From Actinomycetota bacterium (GTDB taxonomy: Bacteria; Actinomycetota; Acidimicrobiia; Acidimicrobiales; JAHWLA01), in the NCBI GenBank assembly GCA_019347595.1, contig JAHWLA010000115.1, positions 1-8,669 of the forward strand: a DNA stretch of 8,669 nucleotides. Direction: 5' to 3'. The notes under the pieces are model-generated. The model saw only the letters and a program-made list of their open reading frames with translations, did no database searches and was not told where the DNA came from. Below, piece after piece: positions 1-6,323 of the stretch; within the stretch, counting starts at the first letter, position 1; the number at the start of each line of letters is the position of its first letter. A program made the translations under genes and the position numbers.

Positions 1-1
1 C

Positions 2-91
2 AGGCGGACCTTGGCCCGATGGAATGCCTTGACCGGTACGAGCACGGCCGCGGAGAGGGCCACGGCGGAAGTCTACGGCGGCGTAGGGTGA
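2..91 (+). CDS. C-terminal end of an unidentified upstream gene (partial)
   Basis: A reading frame enters from the left edge and ends at the TGA at 89-91, giving 29 residues (ending AEVYGGVG). It is the only other open + frame here besides the gpsA frame. Its stop shares four bases (GTGA, 88-91) with the GTG start chosen for gpsA, the classic arrangement for translational coupling. The same GTGA overlap joins glyS to the next gene further on, so the style is used elsewhere in this window. Too little is visible to name the protein. Glycerolipid acyltransferases (PlsC or PlsY type) are frequent neighbours of gpsA, so one of these is a reasonable guess, but no diagnostic motif is visible. Confidence refers to this being a real gene end, not to its function. 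Confidence 0.55.
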   Translation, partial: RRTLARWNALTGTSTAAERATAEVYGGVG

Positions 92-1101
92 ACGCCGTGG
101 GGACGCGAGTGGCCGTCATCGGCGCGGGGTCGTGGGGCACGGCGGTGGCCGCTATCGCCGCCTCGCGCACGCCGACCGCCCTGTGGGCGCGCCGGCCGGA
201 GCTGGCCGCCGACATCGCCATCCGTCACTGCAACACCGCCTACCTCCCCGACGTCCGCTTGCCTCCCTCGCTGGCCGGTACCTGCTCGTTGGAAGAGGCG
301 GTCGTCGATGCCGACGTGGTCGTCATGGGTGTCCCGTCGCACGGCTTCCGCGACATCCTGACCTCGGCTGCACCCTTCCTCGGAGCGGGCGTACCGGTGC
401 TGTCGCTGGCGAAGGGCGTCGAGCAGCAGACGCTGAAACGCATGACCGAGGTGGTCGTCGACGTTGTGCCGGGACGCCCGACCGGCGTCCTCACCGGGCC
501 CAATCTCGCCAAGGAGATCGTGGCGGGCCAGCCCGCGGCCAGCGTGGTCGCCACCACCGACGAGGCGCTGTCGAGCGAGCTCCAGCAACTGCTGTCGACG
601 GAGGTGTTCCGCGTCTACACCAATCCCGACGTGGTGGGCTGCGAGGTGGCGGGCGCCCTCAAGAACGTCATGGCCATCGCCTCGGGGATGGCCGACGGCA
701 TGGGGTTCGGCGACAACACGCGCGCGGCGCTCATCACGCGGGGGCTGGCCGAGCTCACGCGGTTGGGCGTGGCCCTGGGCGGGCAGCCCATGACGTTCTC
801 GGGCTTGGCGGGCATGGGCGACCTCGTCGCCACGTGCATCAGCCGGCAGAGCCGCAATCGCCATGTGGGGGAGCAGTTGGGCAAGGGCCGCACCATCGAG
901 GAGATAACGGCCGAGATGAACATGGTGGCCGAGGGCGTGAAGACCTCGCGCGCCGTGGTCGACCTGGCCGACCGCGTCGGCGTCGAGATGCCGATCGCCG
1001 AGCAGGTCGTCGCCGTGCTCTACGAGGGGCGCAAGGCCGCCGAGGTGATCCCTGCGCTCATGCGCCGGGAGGCGAAGCCGGAGTTGCACGGGCTCGGATG
1101 A
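88..1101 (+). CDS. gpsA: NAD(P)H-dependent sn-glycerol-3-phosphate dehydrogenase
   Basis: This cytoplasmic enzyme reduces dihydroxyacetone phosphate to sn-glycerol 3-phosphate, the backbone precursor for phospholipids. From GTG at 88 the protein is 337 residues, normal for GpsA. The N-terminal Rossmann domain opens with GAGSWGTA (nucleotide-binding glycines at 12, 14 and 17). GPNLAKEI follows near residue 137. The C-terminal helical domain has the catalytic lysine (K192, in LKNVMAIASG), NTRAALITRGLAEL (N210, R212), GLAGMGDL (D245) and SRNRH (R256-N257, substrate-phosphate region). An in-frame ATG at 19 would add 23 residues rich in Arg, Gly and His that family members lack and would run across the end of the upstream gene, so GTG 88 is preferred; GTG 97 is a second possibility. 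The stop is followed after 7 bases by the glycosidase-like gene, which suggests co-transcription. Confidence 0.96.
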   Translation: MNAVGTRVAVIGAGSWGTAVAAIAASRTPTALWARRPELAADIAIRHCNTAYLPDVRLPPSLAGTCSLEEAVVDADVVVMGVPSHGFRDILTSAAPFLGAGVPVLSLAKGVEQQTLKRMTEVVVDVVPGRPTGVLTGPNLAKEIVAGQPAASVVATTDEALSSELQQLLSTEVFRVYTNPDVVGCEVAGALKNVMAIASGMADGMGFGDNTRAALITRGLAELTRLGVALGGQPMTFSGLAGMGDLVATCISRQSRNRHVGEQLGKGRTIEEITAEMNMVAEGVKTSRAVVDLADRVGVEMPIAEQVVAVLYEGRKAAEVIPALMRREAKPELHGLG

Positions 1102-1108
1102 GGACGTC

Positions 1109-3415
1109 GTGAGCATCAAGAGTTGGGCGCTTCGTCGCGCCATGGGCCGACTGCGGATCACCGACGACATCGTCCACCACCTCTCGACGTTCCAACGGCT
1201 CGGCGAGACGGTCGAGGTCGAGATGCCGGGCGAGCTGCTCCCGGTGGGCGCCCGCACCGTGTTCCGTGCGGTGCGGACGCGAGCGGCCGCCCAACTCGGC
1301 GTCGACTGGGTGTGGCCCCACTGGCTCGAACGCCAGCTCGACCCCCGGTCGCCCGCCTTCGTGCCCCGTGGCCACCTGCCCGTGCTCACCAACGTCACCG
1401 GGCGCAACTGGACGATGGTGGGCAACGTGGGTTCGGCGCGTGAGGCCATCGTCGATCCCCGCGGCCTGGTCACGCCGTGGTTCGACGGGTGGTCGCTCGA
1501 CTGGTGGATCGGCGCCGACGACCGCTGGCACTTCCCGTCGCGCGAGGCGGGCGTACGGCAGCAGTTGGTGGGCTCGACGCCCGTGGTGGAGACGCTCATG
1601 CGGGTGCCGGGCGGCGACGCCGCACAGCGGGTGTACGCCGTCCCGGGCGCCGAGGAGCTCGTCATCGTGGAGATCGAGAACCGCTCGCCGGTGCCGTTCG
1701 CCGTGGCGCTGGCGGTCCGGCCGTACAACCCCGAGGGGCTGGCGATCGTGGAGCGCATCCGCCTGGTCGACCACGCCGTCACGGTCGACGGGCGGCCCGC
1801 GCTGCTGTTCCCCAAGCCGCCCGCTCGCATGGCGGGCTCGACGTTCCACGACGGCGACTCGGCCCACGTGGTCACCGCGGGGAACGCGGGCTCGTCGCTG
1901 CCCGACCCGTTGCGGTGCGAGGTGGGCCTGGCCCAGGCTGCGTTCCTGTTCCCGCTCCCGCACACGGCGGTGCTGCGCGTGGCGGTGCCGCTGGCCGCCG
2001 AGCGGCGCACCCGTCGGAAGGGGGTGGCTCGCCGTCGCGTGGAGCGGCTCCCCGAGCTCCCCGCCGTGCTCCCGTCCAGCGACACGGTGGTGCGCGGGTG
2101 GGCGGCGCAGTCGGCACGAGGCATGCGCCTCGAGCTGCCCGAGGGGCGGTTGGCCGAGGCGGTGGCCGCCAATCGGCGCTACATGCTCCTGTTCCACGAC
2201 GGCGCCGATATCACGCCGGGGCCGTACACCTACCACCGCTTCTGGTTCCGCGACGCCGCCTACATGCTCGCCGCGCTCGACCGCTACGGCTTCTCCGGCG
2301 AGGCGGCCGAGGTCATCGGCCACTTCCCGGACCGGCAGAAGGCCGACGGGTTCTTCTTCTCCCAGCGCCAGGAGTGGGACGCCAACGGCGCTGCCCTCTA
2401 TGCCATGGCCGAGCACTGGCGACTCACCCGCGACACCTCGTGCATCGACTTCGACGCCGTGGCCTCCGCCGTGCAGTGGATCGAGCGCAAGCGGCACTCG
2501 AAGCGCCGGCGGGCCGACAGCGTGCTGCGCGGGCTCATGCCCGCCTCCATCTCGGCCGAGCACCTCGGGCCGTTCGACTTCTACTACTGGGACTCGTTCT
2601 GGTCGCTGCGGGGGCTGCTCGACGGCGCCCTGCTCCTGCGCCTCGCCGGACAGCACGCGGCGGCCGCGCAGGCGGAGGGGTGGGCCAGCTCGCTTCGCGG
2701 CGCCCTCCGCGACTCCTTGGCCGAGGTGGGCGAGCGCCTCGGCACTGCGGCGATGCCCGCCGGGCCGCGCCGGCGCATGGACCCCGGCGTCGTGGGCTCG
2801 TTGGTGGCGTGCCATCCCCTCGGCCTGCTGTCGCCGACCGACCCCGCCGTCGAGGCCACGCTGGCCTTGGCCCGCGACCGCTTCTCCATCGACCACGCCT
2901 TCTTCCAGGGCATCTCGCACACGGGCCTCGGTACGTACCTCACGTTGCAACTCGCATCGGTCGAGCTTGCCCAGGGGGACCGGCGGGCGCTGGACCGGTT
3001 GAGCTGGATGCTGGAAGCGGCGACGCCGACGTTCACGTGGCCCGAGGCCATTCACCCCCAACTCGGGAGCGGGTGCATGGGCGACGGGCACCACGGCTGG
3101 GCCGCCGCCGACTTCCTGTCGTTCGTGCGCGACCTGCTCGTGCGCGAGGTCGACGACGGCTTGGCGCTGTGCTCGATGCTGCCCGACTCGTGGGTGGGGC
3201 AGGGGATCGAGGTGCACGACGCGCCCACCCACCACGGCCGCCTCTCGTTCGCCGTCCGGTGGCACGGGGAGCGGCCCGCACTGTTGTGGGAGCTCACCCC
3301 GCACGACGACGTCGACGGCCCGGTGCGGCTCACCGCGCCCGGGCTCGACCCGACGTGGTCGACCACCGACCTGCGGGGCGACGCCCTGCTGGCCGCCCCC
3401 GCGGCCCCCCGCTGA
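1109..3415 (+). CDS. Six-hairpin glycosidase-like protein (glycogen-debranching/glucoamylase-like), substrate unknown
   Basis: A 768-residue protein starting at GTG 1109; a GAGG at 1100-1103, overlapping the gpsA stop, is a suitable ribosome site. No signal peptide or membrane segment is visible, so it is probably cytoplasmic. The first ~300 residues look like a beta-rich domain with many Trp and short strands. From about residue 340 the pattern is that of an (alpha/alpha)6 barrel: YHRFWFRDAAYMLAALDRYG (D382), QEWDANGAALYAMAEHW (D424, N426), DFYYWDSFWSLRGLLDGALL, TWPEAIHP (E646) and CMGDGHHGWAAADFLSF (D659, H661). Such blocks recur in GH15, GH63 and amylo-1,6-glucosidase-type enzymes. D382 or D424 and E646 are candidate catalytic acids, by inference only. 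The last ~80 residues look like a closing beta domain. Likely role: hydrolysis of an alpha-glucan or glucosyl compound. It could instead be a catalytically inactive relative. Fold assignment is fairly sure; function is not. Confidence 0.72.
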   Translation: MSIKSWALRRAMGRLRITDDIVHHLSTFQRLGETVEVEMPGELLPVGARTVFRAVRTRAAAQLGVDWVWPHWLERQLDPRSPAFVPRGHLPVLTNVTGRNWTMVGNVGSAREAIVDPRGLVTPWFDGWSLDWWIGADDRWHFPSREAGVRQQLVGSTPVVETLMRVPGGDAAQRVYAVPGAEELVIVEIENRSPVPFAVALAVRPYNPEGLAIVERIRLVDHAVTVDGRPALLFPKPPARMAGSTFHDGDSAHVVTAGNAGSSLPDPLRCEVGLAQAAFLFPLPHTAVLRVAVPLAAERRTRRKGVARRRVERLPELPAVLPSSDTVVRGWAAQSARGMRLELPEGRLAEAVAANRRYMLLFHDGADITPGPYTYHRFWFRDAAYMLAALDRYGFSGEAAEVIGHFPDRQKADGFFFSQRQEWDANGAALYAMAEHWRLTRDTSCIDFDAVASAVQWIERKRHSKRRRADSVLRGLMPASISAEHLGPFDFYYWDSFWSLRGLLDGALLLRLAGQHAAAAQAEGWASSLRGALRDSLAEVGERLGTAAMPAGPRRRMDPGVVGSLVACHPLGLLSPTDPAVEATLALARDRFSIDHAFFQGISHTGLGTYLTLQLASVELAQGDRRALDRLSWMLEAATPTFTWPEAIHPQLGSGCMGDGHHGWAAADFLSFVRDLLVREVDDGLALCSMLPDSWVGQGIEVHDAPTHHGRLSFAVRWHGERPALLWELTPHDDVDGPVRLTAPGLDPTWSTTDLRGDALLAAPAAPR

Positions 3416-3437
3416 CCCCCGCCCCCCGCTGACCCGC
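3404..3437 (+). repeat. 17-bp tandem duplication spanning a stop codon
   Basis: Two adjacent 17-base units, 3404-3420 and 3421-3437, are identical at 16 positions (GCCCCCCGCTGACCC plus two bases). The first copy contains the TGA that ends the glycosidase-like gene (3413-3415). The second carries the same TGA shifted by 17 bases into another frame. This is probably replication slippage in a C-rich stretch. Confidence 0.85.
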
Positions 3438-3441
3438 CGTT

Positions 3442-3485
3442 CTCGTTACGGAAATGCGCACCAGGGTGCGCACATCCGTAACGAG
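3442..3485 (+). terminator. Long palindrome / stem-loop downstream of the glycosidase-like gene
   Basis: The left arm 3442-3461 and right arm 3466-3485 pair at 18 of 20 positions: 11 outer pairs (CTCGTTACGGA), a 2-base mismatch, 7 inner pairs (TGCGCAC), then a four-base CAGG loop. It begins 26 bases after the gene's stop. In RNA this would be a very stable hairpin and could end transcription or protect the 3' end, but no T-tract follows; a G-rich run does. It could equally be a copy of a dispersed palindromic (REP-like) repeat. The structure itself is certain; calling it a terminator is inference. Confidence 0.5.
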
Positions 3486-3495
3486 CGCGCCGGGC

Positions 3496-3545
3496 GGGGG
3501 GGGGGGTGCGCGGCTCCCAGGTCGCGTTCGGGAGGAGGGGGGGGG
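3496..3545 (+). other. G-homopolymer tracts in a gene-poor junction
   Basis: There are 11 consecutive G at 3496-3506 and 9 at 3537-3545. Together with the palindrome before them they fill most of the 196-base gap between the glycosidase-like stop and the first usable start of the PPOX remnant. I see no promoter or start-with-ribosome-site in this gap. Tracts of this length are prone to sequencing and slippage errors, so the frame across this stretch should be treated with caution. Confidence 0.8.
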
Positions 3546-3611
3546 CTGGGCGAGTCGGCGGGCCTGGCCCACAGGGTCCCCCGAAACCCCGAACGGTGGC
3601 CGCCGGGGGCG

Positions 3612-3938
3612 GTGGGGTGGGTCGGGCACGACGGCGACGAGATCGTCTCGGGCCACCTCGACCCGGGCCAGCAGAAGGTGCGCAACATCGCCCGCGACCC
3701 CCGCGTGGCGGTGTCGATCGAAAGCGATGTCACCAACGCCATGGGGTTGCGCGAGTACCTGGTGGTGCACGGCACGGCCCGCCTGCAGGAGGGCGGTGCG
3801 GCGGACCTGCTCCAGCGGCTGGCCCACGTCTACCTCGGCCCGGACGTGCGCTTCCCGCCCATGGACGACCCCCCTTCCGGCGTGGTCGCCCGCACCACCG
3901 TCGAGCGCATCGGGGGCGTCGGCGACTGGCGGGCGTAG
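3612..3938 (+). pseudogene. N-terminally truncated PPOX-class (F420/FMN split-barrel) protein remnant
   Basis: The frame reads GWVGHDGDEIVSGHLDPG, then KVRNIARDPRVAVSIESD, then REYLVVHGTARLQEGG, then YLGPDVRFPPMDDPPSG and VERIGGVGDW to the TAG at 3936-3938. These blocks match the body and tail of PPOX-class probable F420-dependent oxidoreductases, small split-barrel flavin-fold proteins of about 130-150 residues. The usual opening, with an ATL..DG.P-type strand just before the WVG block, is missing. The frame is open upstream to beyond 3441, but the first ATG/GTG/TTG is GTG 3612, which gives only 108 residues. The preceding codons spell Gly/Pro/Arg-rich text unlike the family, and I did not find the missing strand in the other two + frames. 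The gene is therefore probably a 5'-truncated relic, or is broken by a G-tract frameshift or assembly error. A short functional protein cannot be ruled out. Confidence 0.68.
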
Positions 3939-3973
3939 GCGCGACGGCCCGAACGGCGCCGGGGTTGCGCCTG

Positions 3974-3979
3974 TAACCT
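3974..3979 (+). promoter_or_regulatory. -10 element of a leaderless glyS promoter
   Basis: TAACCT fits the actinobacterial TANNNT -10 pattern and lies with 8 bases between it and the glyS ATG at 3988. Initiation about 7-9 bases downstream would place the 5' end at or next to the ATG, and no ribosome-binding site precedes that ATG. No convincing -35 is visible. The ppdK promoter has the same geometry. Confidence 0.5.
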
Positions 3980-3987
3980 CGGCGGCC

Positions 3988-5303
<1,316 letters not shown>

Positions 5304-5307
<4 letters not shown>

Positions 5308-5654
5308 GCCGGGCGGGGGGCGTCGGGGTGCGTCGGGTGGAGGCCGTGCTCGTCCGGCTGCCCGAGGTGGTCGAGGTCGACTGGCGCGGCAACCGCACAC
5401 TTCTGGTCGGGAAGCGCTCGTTCCTGGGACTGGACGACGGCGGGCTGGCGTGCCGGGCCGACAAGGACGAGCGGCCCGCGCTGGTGCAGCGGCCCTGGTA
5501 CACGCCGCCGCCGTTCGTGGCCCGCTACGGCTGGATCGGCGTCCGCTTCGACCTGGTCGACGACTGGGACGAGGTGGCCGAGCTGGTGGAGACGGCGTAC
5601 CGCATCACCGCCCCCAAGCGGCTGGTGCGGTTGCTGGAAAACCCTCTGTCCTGA
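5304..5654 (+). CDS. MmcQ/YjbR-family small protein
   Basis: A 116-residue protein whose GTG start at 5304 shares four bases (GTGA) with the glyS stop, implying coupled translation. The sequence carries the MmcQ/YjbR pattern: RVEAVLVRLPEVVEVDWRG at the N-terminus, VGKRSFLGLDDGGLACRADK in the middle, a Trp-Tyr-Pro stretch (PWYTPPPFVARYGWIGVRFD) and a closing ETAYRITAPKRLVRLL. The fold is often labelled DNA-binding by structural analogy; the cellular role of most members, including this one, is unknown. A frame continuing upstream to 4770 lies within glyS and is shadow. GTG 5328 is a possible later start, but it would lose the overlap. Its link to glyS seems to be co-expression rather than an obvious shared pathway. 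Confidence 0.78.
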
Positions 5655-5666
5655 GCGGCGCCCGGT

Positions 5667-5684
5667 CGGCCAAGCTGCTTGCCG
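5667..5684 (+). terminator. Weak stem-loop after the glyS-yjbR unit
   Basis: CGGCCAAG and CTTGCCG pair over 7 base pairs with one bulged C and a three-base CTG loop, 12 bases after the YjbR-like stop. The following AAATTCCCTCTTCCCC is pyrimidine-rich but has no clean T-tract. A terminator is plausible by position, not proven. Confidence 0.3.
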
Positions 5685-5717
5685 AAATTCCCTCTTCCCC
5701 TTCGCGCCTGCGATACC

Positions 5718-5723
5718 TATAAT
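5718..5723 (+). promoter_or_regulatory. Consensus -10 box (TATAAT)
   Basis: A perfect TATAAT stands in an otherwise GC-rich sequence. The only candidate -35 at a 17-base spacing is a poor TTCCCC (5695-5700). Transcription would begin near 5730, giving a leader of about 77 bases before the coiled-coil gene at 5807, or a leaderless start for the short frame at 5731. Confidence 0.6.
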
Positions 5724-5730
5724 CATCACC

Positions 5731-5862
5731 ATGCCCGTGGGCGCACGGGCGACTCGGGAGCTGTGCGTTCCCCTCGCAGACCACCACCCGACACGAGGAA
5801 TGCCGGATGACCGAGGAACGTCGGTACCGCTTGCACAGAAAACTGGAAGAGACGCTGGGTGA
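5731..5862 (+). CDS. Possible leaderless upstream ORF (43 codons), hypothetical
   Basis: ATG 5731 lies 7 bases after the TATAAT box, almost the same spacing as the leaderless starts proposed for glyS and ppdK. The frame ends at the TGA at 5860-5862, overlapping the first 56 bases of the coiled-coil gene in another frame. The product shows no recognisable motif. It may be chance: any stretch this short can stay open at this GC. If translated, it would put ribosomes over the downstream start and could modulate it. Confidence 0.25.
   Translation: MPVGARATRELCVPLADHHPTRGMPDDRGTSVPLAQKTGRDAG
5733..5750 (+). promoter_or_regulatory. 5'-leader hairpin
   Basis: GCCCGTG (5733-5739) and CACGGGC (5744-5750) form a perfect 7-bp stem with a four-base loop, starting within a few bases of the predicted transcript 5' end. 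Such a hairpin could stabilise the mRNA or limit access to ATG 5731. The pairing is seen; the role is inferred. Confidence 0.4.
5795..5800 (+). promoter_or_regulatory. Ribosome-binding site GAGGAA for the coiled-coil gene
   Basis: GAGGAA with a 6-base gap before ATG 5807. This is the clearest Shine-Dalgarno in the window and supports 5807 over the ATG at 5800. Confidence 0.65.
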
Positions 5863-6175
5863 CGAGGAGGCCACCACGCTCATGGAGCACCTCCCTCCGT
5901 ATCCCTGGGACAAGTTGGCCATGAAGGAGGACGTCACACGGGCTGTCGATGACCTCCGCGAGAAGATCGACGCTCGCTTCGACGCCTTCGAGGAGAAGAC
6001 AGAGATCCGCTTCGCGGCGCTCGACGAGAAGACAGAGATCCGCTTCGCGGCGCTCAACGAGAAGATGGACACCTTCGTCACGGCCAAGGAGTTCCACAAC
6101 ACCATCCGGTTGCACGCCTTGGGCCTCATGTCCACAAGCGTCGCCCTCTTCGGCATCGCCATGACACTGCGCTGA
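5807..6175 (+). CDS. Small coiled-coil protein with C-terminal membrane anchor (DUF1640/CCDC90-like)
   Basis: A 122-residue protein. The N-terminus (YRLHRKLEETLGDEEATTLM, then HLPPYPWDKLAMKEDV) leads into a long charged helix built of 11-residue units: EKIDARFDAFE, EKTEIRFAALD, EKTEIRFAALN and EKMDTFVTAKE. This hendecad spacing suggests an oligomeric coiled coil. The last ~20 residues (ALGLMSTSVALFGIAMTLR) are hydrophobic and end in Arg, a likely single C-terminal membrane anchor with the coiled coil in the cytoplasm. The layout resembles bacterial DUF1640/CCDC90-like proteins, whose function is unclear. It is a stand-alone gene with its own promoter, leader and ribosome site. Its GC is visibly lower than its neighbours (hand count 60% at 5821-5880 against 82% at 7681-7740 in ppdK), which may reflect transfer or simply Lys/Glu-rich coding. 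The gene call is solid; the family name is moderate. Confidence 0.75.
   Translation: MTEERRYRLHRKLEETLGDEEATTLMEHLPPYPWDKLAMKEDVTRAVDDLREKIDARFDAFEEKTEIRFAALDEKTEIRFAALNEKMDTFVTAKEFHNTIRLHALGLMSTSVALFGIAMTLR
5993..6058 (+). repeat. 33-bp in-frame tandem repeat in the coiled coil
   Basis: Units 5993-6025 and 6026-6058 differ at a single base (GAC versus AAC in the last codon) and each encodes 11 residues (EKTEIRFAALD/N). The preceding 33 bases (5960-5992) encode a divergent unit, EKIDARFDAFE. Near-identity down to synonymous positions points to recent duplication of one hendecad. Confidence 0.92.
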
Positions 6176-6211
6176 ACCACCGCTGCCGACCCCACCGCGA
6201 GGGCGTCGTCC

Positions 6212-6258
6212 TTCCGGAGGCAGGCATGCCCGCCACGCCGTACGCCCTGCCTCCGGAA
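6212..6258 (+). terminator. 13-bp perfect inverted repeat between the coiled-coil gene and ppdK
   Basis: TTCCGGAGGCAGG (6212-6224) and CCTGCCTCCGGAA (6246-6258) are exact reverse complements separated by 21 bases. The element begins 36 bases after the coiled-coil stop and ends 51 bases before the ppdK -10. It is a likely transcription terminator or 3'-end hairpin, though no T-tract follows. A protein-binding dyad is less likely with so wide a spacer. Confidence 0.5.
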
Positions 6259-6309
6259 CGGGCGGGTCGCCGAGCCCGCACGGCCGGACGCGCCCGGCGG
6301 CGCGCTCAC

Positions 6310-6315
6310 TAGGCT
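6310..6315 (+). promoter_or_regulatory. -10 element of a leaderless ppdK promoter
   Basis: TAGGCT fits TANNNT and has 8 bases between it and ATG 6324, exactly as at glyS. The ATG is preceded by CCACCGCC, not by a ribosome site. No -35 is evident. Confidence 0.5.
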
Positions 6316-6323
6316 CCACCGCC

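Noticed and set aside
19..87. Upstream ATG start for gpsA
   Set aside because: It would add 23 atypical residues and overlap the preceding gene end by 73 bases; GpsA proteins begin just before the Rossmann glycine motif.
73..2172. 699-codon open frame on the minus strand
   Set aside because: It lies antisense to gpsA and the glycosidase-like gene, both with clear family motifs. Its protein is low-complexity Arg/Ser/Thr/Gly text expected from high-GC shadow frames.
1058..3304. 748-codon minus-strand frame
   Set aside because: It is antisense to the glycosidase-like gene, rich in His/Arg/Gly/Val with no recognisable domain; typical mirror of strong third-position GC.
3454..3987. N-terminal extension of glyS
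   Set aside because: The frame is open, but it encodes Arg/Thr/Ser-rich shadow across the PPOX remnant; MSSSDPTLMEQVVNL is a normal GlyRS start.
5993..6058. CRISPR-like or regulatory direct repeat
   Set aside because: Only two adjacent near-identical units with no spacers, in frame within a gene and explained by the coiled coil.
5949..6164. Alternative + frame over the coiled-coil repeats
   Set aside because: It repeats only because the underlying DNA repeats; Ser/Arg-rich and without a ribosome site.
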